From: Tubulanus polymorphus
Lineage: Eukaryota > Nemertea > Palaeonemertea > Tubulaniformes > Tubulanidae
Direction of reading: 5' to 3'
DNA length: 64,000 nt
NCBI RefSeq assembly: GCF_964204645.1
Contig: NC_134030.1
Location: 16,869,110-16,933,109 of the forward strand
Shown: positions 11,810 through 20,434 of the stretch, in pieces
Position numbering within the stretch: the stretch's first letter is position 1
How the letters are laid out: each line of letters opens with the position of its first letter
Notes under the pieces: generated by a model
Told to the model about the DNA's origin: nothing
Seen by the model: only the letters and a program-made list of their open reading frames with translations
Database searches by the model: none
Position numbers and translations under genes: made by a program

Positions 11810-12417
11810 ATGTATAAGGAATTATTTATATTTGAGCCTCATAATATGTTAATTTCTGGCGTAACAAATTGTGGAAAACTTATTTTATATTAAATTTATT
11901 AGAAACTGTTTATGAAAACTATTTTGATAATAAAGTATAATTTTGTCCAACATATGAATTTAATCCAACTCATGATAGAAATATTACTAGAAATAATAAA
12001 TTGATTATATTAGATCCTAAAACAGTAAAAGAAAATTTAGATAATTGTATAAAGATAGCAATTGATATTTATAAAGGATCAAATACATTATTCATTATAG
12101 ATGATTGTGCTAATCTACATGATTCAAAAGTTAGAGAGAGTGAGTTATGCTATTTAGCTTTTTCTGGCAGACATTCTCGGATAACAACTTGGGTTTTAAA
12201 TCAAAAATATAATTCAATTGTTAAAGACTTTAGAGAAAACATTAGATTTCTAGTTTTATTCTACAATAAAGATAGAAAATCGATGAAAAATGCACTTGAG
12301 GAAAATGATATTATTCCACATGATTTACATAATGAATATATGGATAAGTTGAAAAATATTAAAAGATCAAAATTACTATTTAGATTACAACACCCATTTA
12401 AATATGAATTTATTTAA
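11810..12417 (+). pseudogene. Packaging ATPase (A32/FtsK-HerA type)
   Basis: This P-loop ATPase would pump the element DNA into capsids. A Walker A region ISGVTNCGK lies at about 11849; the following residue is lost by a frame change near 11881. A stop lies at 11938. The rest is open from 12001: Walker B is TLFIIDDCANL (~12085-12117), followed by GRHSRITTWVLNQKYN, matching the sensor/Arg region of viral packaging ATPases. Length (about 200 residues) fits Polinton ATPases. The start ATG at 11810 overlaps TATATAAATG. Confidence 0.85.
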
Positions 12418-12418
12418 A

Positions 12419-12695
12419 TTCAACTAGCTCGTTAATCTAGTTGAATTCTAGTTACATTCTAGTTGAATTCTAGTTATTGGTAGTTGGAACAAAAATCAAC
12501 TAGATTTAACAATATTTTAACTAGCTTGTTAATCTAGTTTAATTCTAGTTACATTCTAGTTGAATTCTAGTTATTGGTAGTTGGAACAAAAATCAACTAG
12601 ATTTAACAAGAAATAAACAAAAACAACAATATTTCAACTAGCTTGTTAATCTAGTTGAATTCTAGTTACATTCTAGTTGAATTCTGGTTGCAACA
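12419..12695. repeat. Three imperfect ~100-bp direct repeats with palindromic AACTAG/CTAGTT units
   Basis: Units begin near 12420, 12518 and 12635. Each contains CTAGTTGAATTCTAGTTACA followed by TTCTAGTTGAATTC; the first two also have GGTAGTTGGAACAAAAATCAAC and the third diverges. Short CTAGTT motifs are repeated many times and read on both strands as AACTAG. It lies between the ATPase gene and the next ORF and has no coding potential. It could be a replication, packaging or transcription-control region; the sequence alone does not say which. Confidence 0.8.
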
Positions 12696-12705
12696 TCACA
12701 ACTAA

Positions 12706-12724
12706 TTTTTTTGTTATATAAATG
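12706..12724 (+). promoter_or_regulatory. Late-promoter-like TTTTTTTGTTATATAAATGG
   Basis: The clearest example of the shared start element: a T-run, GTTATATAA and the ATG at 12722. Confidence 0.55.
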
Positions 12725-13327
12725 GTAGGTGAAAAGAAAATAAAATCTAAAAATGGTGATGTTCCAATTGAAAAAACTTTAGATGATTTAGGAATAACAG
12801 AAAACAAATTAATTCCAGATGATGGCGCTTTAAATAATGTTACAACAAATAATAATTATGAATATTATCTTTATTGTAAACATCAATTAGAAATATTAAT
12901 AGCATCTGGAAAATGTAAAAATTTTGTCGGTAAAAATTTCACTTATAATGAATTAGATACAATGAAATCAGATGAAATTATTAGATTATTTAAGATTTAT
13001 GAAGCCGCGAGAACAGCTAGAATTAATGACGCGATATCAGAAAATGTAGTAAAAGGTTATAGTAAATTATGTAATTATATACTACCAATTGAAGATGAAA
13101 ATAGATTATATTCCTTTTTAAAAAATGACTATTTAGTTATGACTGAATTACATAAATGGATTGGATATTTATCATTTCAATTAGGTGGATCTATGACATT
13201 ATTATCAACTGGAGTTTTAACATTTTCAAATATTGAAAGTAAAAATATTTCTATAATAAATGAACAAGGTGGAAGAAGTGAAGGAATTAAATGTGAAGAA
13301 AAAACCGAGATCACAGAAACAAATTGA
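12722..13327 (+). CDS. Unknown Polinton protein, intact
   Basis: One of the few undamaged genes: 201 codons from MVGEKKIKSKNG to a TGA stop. The protein is mostly helical and acidic (YLYCKHQLEILIASGKC, then ELDTMKSDEIIRLFKIYEAARTA), with a moderately hydrophobic C-terminal part (YLSFQLGGSMTLLSTGVLTF). No catalytic or metal-binding motif is visible. Similar helical proteins occur beside the structural genes of invertebrate Polintons as far as I recall, so a virion role is possible. It overlaps the next gene (13260) by 68 bp in a different frame, as in compact viral genomes. Start chosen because of the TATATAAATGG element. Confidence 0.7.
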   Translation: MVGEKKIKSKNGDVPIEKTLDDLGITENKLIPDDGALNNVTTNNNYEYYLYCKHQLEILIASGKCKNFVGKNFTYNELDTMKSDEIIRLFKIYEAARTARINDAISENVVKGYSKLCNYILPIEDENRLYSFLKNDYLVMTELHKWIGYLSFQLGGSMTLLSTGVLTFSNIESKNISIINEQGGRSEGIKCEEKTEITETN

Positions 13328-13628
13328 ATGGTCTCGGCAATTAGGAATTAAATCACAAGAATATAAAAAAGCTGTAAAAGAAAAAATAAGTAGTAAAAAT
13401 GTTAATAAAAATAGTGAAAATATTGTTATTTCTACTCCTTCTAATGATAGAATATTTGATAAATGTCTATATTTTACAGTTGGATTTGTAATTGTATTCA
13501 TTTTGATTGGGTGTAATTGGTATAAGAAATCAAATAAAATTCATGATATTAATAATTCTGAAACAACTGCTATCAAAAATGAAAATACTTCTGAAATTCC
13601 AAAATTGACAATAAAAAAAATGGATTAA
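13260..13628 (+). CDS. Small basic protein with one membrane segment, Polinton
   Basis: 122 codons overlapping the end of the previous ORF. The N-terminal half is very basic (KKKPRSQKQIEWSRQLG, then EYKKAVKEKIS). A single hydrophobic segment follows (CLYFTVGFVIVFILIGCNWY, ~13470-13530), then a polar tail. A basic head and one membrane span suggest a small virion or membrane-anchored nucleic-acid-contacting protein, but no family is recognised. It has no TATATAAATGG start of its own; translation from the upstream message or an internal start is likely. Confidence 0.6.
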   Translation: MNKVEEVKELNVKKKPRSQKQIEWSRQLGIKSQEYKKAVKEKISSKNVNKNSENIVISTPSNDRIFDKCLYFTVGFVIVFILIGCNWYKKSNKIHDINNSETTAIKNENTSEIPKLTIKKMD

Positions 13629-13790
13629 TATTTTAGAAAAAAAAAGCAAAAAAATAATTTTTTTAAATTAATTGAATATTAATTGAATATCCCTCTACTT
13701 TTGTCTATCTATGCGGAGCAATTAAATTGTCCAGATAAGTCATTTCGGATTCTAGATATTCATTATTTTTATTAATTTATTTTTTTAAAT

Positions 13791-14118
13791 TTAATCAACA
13801 ATTTCTAAATCATGATGGCCATCTTCATTTTTTCCATGATAGATTATTTTAAAGCCTTCTAAATCTTTTAATTCCTCTGTACTCAATGAAACCCATTTAT
13901 CAGGTAAAAATACTTAAAATTCTCGCGATGTACTAACATTACAGTAGCTTAAATTAGCTGATACTTTCTCTCCATATTTAGTTTTTATCTTTTCTAATTT
14001 CAATATTTTATGTTCAATTTCTTTTGTAACATCAACTAACTTTTTTATTTCAAATTGTTTTTTTTGCTGGTTTTATTCTGTTATTTATTGTTGCTAAGAA
14101 TGCTTTTCTATCTCCCAT
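13791..14118 (-). pseudogene. Small minus-strand gene, possible ssDNA-binding-like protein
   Basis: On the minus strand a start preceded by CCTTATAAATGG lies at 14118, giving MGDRKAFLATINNR. A one-base shift near 14065 joins it to FEIKKLVDVTKEIEHK, then LEKIKTKYGEKVSANLSYC, a stop near 13918, and VFLPDKWVSLSTEELKDL...IIYHGKNEDGHHD before the TAA at 13791. The pattern of a short N-terminal helix, KYG..V.A.L, then VFLP and a final YHG strand resembles small OB-fold-like replication proteins I have seen in virus-like transposons. That link is a guess. It is the only gene at the right end and is transcribed inward. Confidence 0.5.
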
Positions 14119-14133
14119 TTATAAGGAAAACAA

Positions 14134-14154
14134 ATTACTTGTGGTGATGAGTGG
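14134..14154 (+). repeat. Extra internal copy of the Polinton terminal-repeat inner edge
   Basis: ATTACTTGTGGTGATGAGTG here repeats the inner edge of the right inverted repeat (14428-14448), suggesting an internal duplication of the end. Confidence 0.7.
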
Positions 14155-14190
14155 GGATTACTTCCCCCTGTATATAACAAACACGCTATT

Positions 14191-14395
14191 AACCGTTCTC
14201 ACCCAAGCCTCACAGCATCTATTTATCTGGGCACAGTTGACACGCAATCACTGTACTACAGTAATAGCACACGCGTTAATAACCGTTCTCAGTAGAGACT
14301 CACTGTATCGATCTATCCACGCGCAGCTGTTGTTACGCGCACTCACTGTATATGTGTACCACAGAGCAATCGTCCGTTCTCACTAGAGCCTAGCT
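14191..14395. repeat. Subterminal ~90-bp tandem repeats of the Polinton right end
   Basis: Two imperfect 90-bp units (14191-14280, 14281-14370), each starting AACCGTTCTCA, and a partial third at 14371. They contain short CTCACTGTA/ACTGTA motifs. No coding sense; a subterminal structural or protein-binding region is likely. Confidence 0.7.
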
Positions 14396-14427
14396 GTGAT
14401 GAGTGGTGTCTCATACTCAATTGATTT

Positions 14428-14497
14428 ATTACTTGTGGTGATGAGTGGTGTCTCGACTGCTCGACCTCTGGTATGAAAGCCTACTTTCCCAATTACT
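14428..14497 (-). repeat. Right terminal inverted repeat of Polinton copy 1
   Basis: Reverse complement of 1020-1089 with two mismatches; ends ...CCCAATTACT. Confidence 0.93.
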
Positions 14498-14503
14498 CAT
14501 GGA
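14498..14503. repeat. Right target-site duplication CATGGA
   Basis: Identical to 1014-1019. Ignoring the element and one copy of this duplication, the flanking gag reading frame runs straight across, which fixes the ends exactly. Confidence 0.9.
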
Positions 14504-14778
14504 CCATCGCCCGAAAAACTTTCAGGTTTTATATTGCAGGTCGCAAAGTTACGACTTGGTGCAATTGGAATCGGCGTGCCCTTACGAGGAATATCGCGAC
14601 GATCTCTCAATGGAGACATCTCATTTCGGGGCATATTCAAATCTTCAGTACTATGGCTACGCGGACCAAGCGAAGGCGAAGAGGCACGAGTTATCGGACG
14701 GCTCATCTTAACGGATTTTCTTACGCAAAAACTATGAGATAAAGACGGACTATTATAAACCCTATACTCATTCGACAA
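14504..14778 (-). pseudogene. Ty3/gypsy-like gag N-terminal part, cut by the Polinton
   Basis: The minus strand reads from a start at 14778 (MSNEYRVYNSPSL) through a basic, Ser/Arg-rich region (SRPITRASSPSLGPRS) to KPESFSGDGP, the motif that opens the capsid region in many Ty3/gypsy gags, and stops at the Polinton edge. The same gag continues in frame at 1013 on the other side. The reading is open for over 90 codons, so this half was probably intact when the Polinton landed. Confidence 0.7.
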
Positions 14779-15110
14779 CGTGTAATCGACTTAAACTAAT
14801 TCGTCATGTGATGTTTCTGGGTATTTGATCCGAAACCGAGGCATCCAACCACAAAAAAGAATACATCGCAATAGCCGAGAGGATTATGATAAATCATCCC
14901 ACCGCTGCCACCATTTTTGTAGCGTAAGGGAGGGGGGAATAAGCGAGCACGCAGCGTCCGCTCCGGTGTCTTCTCGCGACACGAAGTCTCCTCAGGGAAG
15001 TGGGTTTGCACGCTTCCGGTCACTTGGTTCTTCGAGTTCCTCGTGGTAGCATGAACGGCGAGGGGGAAAGTGGACGTCGCTACATAAGTTCGCTGATGTC
15101 GAACGGACTC
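14779..15110. other. Leader of the Ty3/gypsy-like element, no gene
   Basis: GC-richer sequence upstream of gag on the minus strand. Several overlapping open stretches occur on both strands, but none has a recognisable domain and I read none as a gene. It probably is the 5' untranslated leader of the retroelement. Confidence 0.4.
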
Positions 15111-15468
15111 TTTTAGTATACAATCTAATAACGCGCCCTTGGATGGAACCGGAGCGAAAACGCGACATGACGCTTGATGGAGAACCGGAGTTCGATCGCG
15201 CAACCAAGCGTCGCGAATTCAAGAAATAAAATAGTAACGCGCACTCGGACGGAACAGGGGCGGAAACGCGATAGGACGCTCGCATTTTAGTATACAATCT
15301 AATGCACCCTCGGATGGAACCGGGGCGAAAACGCGACAGGACGCTTGGTGGAGAACCGGAGTTCGATCGCGCAACCAAGCGTCGTGAATTCAAGAAATAA
15401 AATAAAAGCGCCCCCTCGGACGAAACCGGGGCGGAAACGCGATAGGACGCACGCATTTTAGTATAGCT
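15111..15468. repeat. Tandem ~172-bp repeat in the retroelement leader
   Basis: Unit 1 is 15111-15284, unit 2 is 15285-15455, and a short third start is at 15456; each begins TTTTAGTATA. Inside are sub-repeats such as CGGATGGAACCGG, ACCGGAGTTCGATCGCGCAA and GGGGCGGAAACGCGATAGGA. Units are about 90% alike by eye. Leader repeats are common in Ty3/gypsy elements. Confidence 0.8.
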
Positions 15469-16456
15469 ACTAAATTAGGCCCAATCAAAGGAACGGTAAC
15501 TTTAGATGAAAATAACGAGCGAGACCGGTTCAGGACACGGCGACAACTCGTCCACCCATCCGATCTACTCAGGTCAGGGTAAGAGGGAAGACAAGAAGGT
15601 CTGCGACACTGCCGGTCCATCACCGATCGCAATGAATAAGGTACACGGAGAGAATCGAATCTCCACGCGCCTTACCCCAAGAGAGTTCTGAATCAGAATG
15701 AATCCCCCTGGACAAACAATTACAAACGTTAATTAAAGAACTGGGAGACGAGCACCGCAATCGGTTCGGAGCATAGAAATACCAACAATAGGTAACGGAG
15801 ATTCCCCTCGCGAGCGAGACCTCGCAAGGGAAGCCTGAAACATAATATAGATGGCTGCGAACGCAAAATATTACGGAACACGCAATTTTTGTAATGTTGA
15901 AACCATCCACAAATCAATGTAATGCGAATGCGCTGGACTTAGAAAATTCTAAGAGATCCACGAAAATTGGGATTCGAACACGCAAGCACAAGAGTGCTAG
16001 CCTAGCGTTTCCCCCAGCGCTATCGCCGAAGCTGCCAGGACTCGTAACTTTCTAACTACTTATAGCCTCATCCTAACCCTACCCTATTATACTAGCCTAT
16101 GTAACGGAACCTAATCCTAACCCTTACCCTCTGGACCTTCTAGACCCTAAACCCTGGACCCTAAACCCTATCCCTTCTGCTATTCAAAAAGCCGCCATTT
16201 TTTATCTTTCCAATATCACTTCCGTTTTTTGGATGGTTTCAACATTTCCTAAATTGCACGGAACACGGAGTGTAAACTATACGATACAGAAAAAGATAGG
16301 ATTATTTACATAACATATAAAAACAGGTAATACGGGTCGAACAGGTTCTAAAAGAGGGTGGGACGGGAGTTGGACTCTGTAGCAGAAAGGAACCCCGCTG
16401 TTCCGCTACAGAGGCGGATACTAAGTCCCTCGCCCGCGGCCTACGCCTAGCTCTCG
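15469..16456. other. Gene-free stretch with SINE-like and degenerate telomere-like pieces
   Basis: No convincing ORF. At 15955-16055, on the minus strand, GTGTTCGAATCCC resembles a tRNA-derived B box, so a SINE remnant is possible. At 16062-16180, CCTAACCCT, CCTAATCCTAACCC and CCCTAAACCCT variants give a degenerate telomere-like tract. 16200-16456 contains no visible feature. The 5' LTR of the gypsy-like element should lie here, but I could not delimit it. Confidence 0.35.
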
Positions 16457-17936
16457 CTAGCCGCGGCCTATAAGCTCTAGTTGTAGCAGCCTGATGTGCA
16501 CCTCTTTTGATCGGGAAAGTCGCAGATGTTCGATTTCCTGATTGACAAGATTTTTATCTAGACACAATGATTTTCCAGGTGCACAATCAGCATCTTCAAA
16601 GAAAACAAACATATCTGCTTTCTGCCTCACATTCCCATTCAATTTTCTCATTTCACCATCGAAATATTTTGAAATCTAATCGCTTGGTAGAGTCATATCG
16701 AGATCAGATGTACTAGATGCCAAATCCTTGAAGTGGAGGAAGTGACCATAACAAGTAGGTTTGCAGACAGTAATTTTCGGGTTTCCGTAATGTGTCTTTC
16801 TTAGGCCATGGGAGAAAGGTCAAATCCTGACCACCTATGTACCAGCGATCACCGGCCTGTATTTTTCCAGGGTGAGATTGACAGATAGGACGAGGACAGC
16901 CAACTTTGTAGCAGCATGTGAGTGCAACAACATATTTACAAGTCAACTGCATTTCAGGATTGTCGATTACAGATTCGACACTCGAGAAGTACATAAGTTG
17001 CTCCTTTTCTTTTCCCCTGGCTCAGCTCATTCAATCATTCGTTGTTTATCCTTGGCCTTTAAGTATTCTAAGAGCAGAGGGCGCTGAGCCTGCAATTCAT
17101 CTGCCTTTTCACCACATCATGCGGCAGGGTACATGTACATTGGATGGCCATATACATATAGCCATCGACACGGTTGATAAAAAAACTGAGCCGCTGTAGT
17201 CAGGTTATCTTTCACGAGATTTTCATTGGTTTCCCCCTGACGGGATCCCTGTTTGACCCTAACATTTGCGAAGGAATGAAAATGTTTGCTACAGCTCAGC
17301 CAATTTCTCCATTGAGGCGTTCAATTTCATTCAAATATCTATTGCATGAACATCATGTAGTGACATATGTAGCCAGCTTTCCCCCTTTCATGTGCCATTC
17401 TGCCCATAAAAATCTTGTCTCACTGTGCGAGGGACTTTCATCATTCCCTCCACCAACACGGATGCAATCAATTTTTCGATTCATGTATTCGAAATTGTTT
17501 GAGCTTAGATAAATCAGCCTAGTGTTTGAAAGTTTAGGAGTGACTTTTATGGCTTTAACTACACCTGTATATCTGTCGTTTTTATTGTCGTTAGAAGAGA
17601 AGCAATATGACTGTTCTTTGTTCGTGAAATCCGAATACGTTGCCAAATCCAATTCAGATCTATCCATCAGAGTTTTGTGTCTCAATGCTGTTAAAAAGTG
17701 TATAATCTGTGACCCATTGTGTCATCTCTATTCAAGTACATGATACGCCGCTCATCAGTCCCTTGGAGGTTATCTAATGATTTGTAGAATGAGCTTGACC
17801 ATTTAGCGTCCATATTTAACTTAATATTGAAGCCTTTTCTAGGCCTACGACTGACAATATTTGCCGGACTTTTGTAGCGACTACTTGACCTGTTTCGTCT
17901 GTTTGCGAGCAACACACAGTGATGCCATATTGTCAA
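16457..17936 (-). pseudogene. Decayed member of a repetitive Cys-rich gene family
   Basis: Read on the minus strand, successive open pieces fit one protein: TIWHHCVLLANRRNRSSS (17936), RHKTLMDRSELDLATYSDF (17680), KIDCIRVGGGNDESP...SETRFLWAEWHMKGG (~17460-17370), then a Cys block CCYKVGCPRPIC (~16900) followed by WYIGGQDLTFLPWPKKD, and MRKLNGNVRQKADMF at the end (16650). I recall large families of uncharacterised invertebrate proteins with the order RVGGG..E..C..ETxFLW.EW, then C..GC..P.C, then WY.GG; I know no proven function, and their repetitive nature suggests spread with transposons. Frame changes occur every 200-300 bp, so this copy is dead. Confidence 0.5.
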
Positions 17937-18059
17937 TCCTGAGTTCTATACAGATGGTTAGCATTTTCAATGAAATTTCTGTAGTACACCTCCGGTAGGG
18001 TTCTGTCAAACAGGTTTTTGATCAATGGAATGGTTTCATCAGTTTAGTAAAAAGGGAAA

Positions 18060-18832
18060 AAGGTTTTATCTTCGAGAAGTGTAGATACCCATTTTCAGCC
18101 ACAATACAAACAATAAAAACGTAATATAATATTTAATTAACATTCAACTGTATTTTAAAACCTAAGGTAATGCACTATTGACAGATTATAGACAAGATAA
18201 CACAGATACAGAGAGGATTGCATTATTTACAATTACATTATTTTTTCATATACATTAAGCATTACAGTACGCAATTGCACTTACCCCTCTCTCCTCCCCT
18301 TTCTAATGCGTTCGTAATAAATGAATGATCACTAATATTTATGCGAGATCAAGATGATTAATCTAAGTCTCTTCAAAATTTCACTTGACAACAAATGTGT
18401 AAACATGGCTAATTTTGGCGAACAACAATTGTCGCCACTTGGCCATATCGAATATTATCGGGTCAGTTAAAAAACAAGACTATCAATACCTTATAATTAA
18501 CACATTAGAATATCAAGGTCATCCATCCGATTTGAGAAAAAGCATTTTTCCCGGACTTTGCCAATTGTCAATGATATTTTCTGTGGTGCAATTAAAAATA
18601 TTCCTCCCAAAAATCAAATCAAATAAAGATTTCGCAGAAATCTATATTGAGATACAATTTTAGATCTTAACATAAAACCCGGTAGTAAAACGGTAGACGA
18701 TACCGCGGGTTCACGTGAACACCTGCTGATCTCTGCGGCTAAGCCAATCATGGAGGAGTCTTTGCTTTCTGATTGGCTTTTTAAAACTGATATTATTGCT
18801 ATCAGTTTTTCGCGATAAAGCTCATATAAATT
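18060..18832. other. Gene-free stretch with partial MITE
   Basis: No supported gene. 18236-18336 is a 5'-truncated copy of the MITE family also present at 25699 and 35134. The rest is AT-rich with nothing recognisable. Confidence 0.4.
18236..18336 (-). mobile_element. Truncated MITE (GGGGTCATTCATTTAT family)
   Basis: Shares CATTACAGTACGCAATTGCAC and GCGT.CGTAATAAATGAATGATC with the copies at 25699-25852 and 35134-35296; one end is missing. Confidence 0.6.
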
Positions 18833-19348
18833 TTAACGAGGCCCTCTTTCAAAATTCAGCTTCGTAATCCATAATTCGTTTTCAATTTTCTTCACGTGAC
18901 CCTCGTAATTTCTCCAATTTTCTGCCGTGACTTGTTTTCTCCCTTCAATGATTAACTTTTTCACATCTCTCAGTTTATTTGTAGTGTTTCTTTTCTTAGC
19001 GTATGCTTTCATCTGGTGCCAAGCCATTTCAATGGGGTTGAGCTCGCAATGTCTGACTGGTAATGTCAGTAACTCGTGTCCAGAATCGAGAATCAGCTGC
19101 TCTGATTTGTAAACTTTATTCGGTAATTGAGTTTGACATAGTTTTACAAGTTGTTGTTTGTTTAAATTTTGGTCGTATATCATTTTTGGTTTACCTTTGT
19201 CAGCAGTATGAGGTTGGCATTGAGCCAATTCATGTAAAATCGCGGTACGTTTTTTTATGTGAGCATTTGCTTCATTGGTTCTCGGCCTAAACGACGTATA
19301 ATCGATGCGATTGAAGACATGGCGAACCTCCGTTGATGACATGGTCAA
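18833..19348 (-). pseudogene. IS630/Tc1-type (DDE_3) transposase C-terminal fragment
   Basis: 171 open codons on the minus strand. The C-terminal half has LPVRHCELNPIEMAWHQMK, the block containing the last catalytic acidic residue of IS630/Tc1-type DDE_3 transposases (LPP.HC.LNPIE..W...K), followed by a basic helix and NTTNKLRDVKKLI. The first two catalytic Asp regions are absent, so this is a fragment. The N-terminal 60 residues do not match the family and may be fortuitous. No inverted ends could be placed. A domesticated short gene is possible but unsupported. Confidence 0.65.
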
Positions 19349-20205
19349 CTGAGTTAAATTTCTACGAATAACTGTTTTTGGCGGGAAAATTCTTAGCTCT
19401 TGCGTATAAAATTACAATGACCTCGATTGGGGGCGTCGTCTCTATACAAATGTGATTGGCTGTTTGTGGGATATACGGGGAATTCCAGCGCTACTAAAAT
19501 AATTATGGGAAACGTTAATGGCAAACGTTTCATTGGACTGGTGCCGTATATGTGCGAATTTTAAATGCTCATTGCTGGTGAGAATATAATTATTTCACAT
19601 ATCGCCATAGGTATTGTTTCATTTTGATACCCGGTGATTGAGATTGAAGTGAAGCAAACGTTCACTACACAAGGCCTCCACGTGCACAAGAGTGCTGAAC
19701 ATTAGACTGTTGCGCACACTAACACACGCTCATACATAATACTATATGGTGATGCTGTAACGCTGCTTGGCGCGTGCACGTTTGGTATGATAATCGTCGT
19801 AGCAGAAGATGAGCGTTGTGTTTTCTGGTTGATAGAATTTGTGATAAATTGTAATTTCTTGTGACCTGAAAATACTAAGCAGCAAACTATAGCTGTATAG
19901 GTCGAGGTCTGAATAGTGTAGTGGTAAATTCCAGGTTTTAAAACGATCTAATACTACGCCCCGGTGTTATAGCTTCCGCGGCCATACATTGGAAGAGGTT
20001 TCGTTCCCAAGACTCAATATTCAGCCACCCTCTGATATGTGACATCATATGAATTTTATTTGAATATTTTTTCATATTGTGAAAAATATTTTTTTGAAAA
20101 TATGAAATAGTTTCCCTGCCGCGCCTGCCTGTACCCTACGGAATTTTGGACGTAGACCATAAACAAATGTTTATCTTTGGTCTTATTTGACTACAAAATA
20201 ATTTT
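19349..20205. other. Gene-free stretch
   Basis: No supported gene. At 19915-20000, TAGTGTAGTGGTAAATTCC resembles a tRNA A box and may be a SINE remnant. Nothing else seen. Confidence 0.3.
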
Positions 20206-20209
20206 TTAA
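20206..20209. repeat. TTAA target duplication, left
   Basis: TTAA directly outside the AGGGTTAGTGACA end; matched by TTAA at 25466-25469. Confidence 0.8.
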
Positions 20210-20434
20210 AGGGTTAGTGACACATTTTCGCAATAAGTTAAAATTTTACCATTTTTAGGCAGAAATATGTTTAAACTTGTCATCTTAGTCGAAAAAACTG
20301 TTTTGCAACTCTGCCAGTTAAAATAAAAACGCATTTTAAAACATCCGGTAGTGTTGTTGTTTTCATACAAGCACGTGCTTAGGTCGTGACGTCACGTCGT
20401 GAAAACAAAGAATGTAAACAATAGACTATTCACA

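Larger units (their letters stand above)
1020..14497. mobile_element. Polinton/Maverick copy 1, complete ends, genes degraded
   Basis: A 13,478-bp AT-rich element with 70-bp inverted ends beginning AGTAATTGGGAAAGTAGGC, flanked by CATGGA duplications. Order from the left: polymerase B (+, with intein), VLTF3-like factor (-), membrane protein (+), coiled-coil/hydrophobic protein (+), capsid-like protein (+), integrase (+), packaging ATPase (+), two unknown ORFs (+) and a small minus-strand gene at the right end. The AG...CT ends, 6-bp duplication, protein-primed PolB and retroviral-type integrase are diagnostic of Polintons. Comparison with the second copy (56505-63771) shows that copy 1 has lost at least three genes between the VLTF3-like gene and position about 7420. 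I did not find the adenain-type cysteine protease usual in these elements. Stops and frameshifts in most genes show that it is no longer active. Confidence 0.95.

Noticed and set aside
1105-13700. In-frame TAA, TAG and TGA in Polinton genes as a sign of a changed genetic code
   Set aside because: All three stop codons occur, together with many one-base frame changes, and copy 2 reads through several of the places where copy 1 is broken. This is decay.
14141-15203. Several overlapping open readings as genes
   Set aside because: They lie across the Polinton subterminal repeats and the retroelement leader on both strands, without recognisable domains.
15955-16055. Minus-strand tRNA gene
   Set aside because: Only a B-box-like GTGTTCGAATCCC fits; I could not fold a full cloverleaf. 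A SINE remnant is more likely.
18833-19348. Short DDE_3 reading as a domesticated host gene
   Set aside because: Only one of the three catalytic regions remains and the N-terminal part matches nothing; a fragment explains it better.
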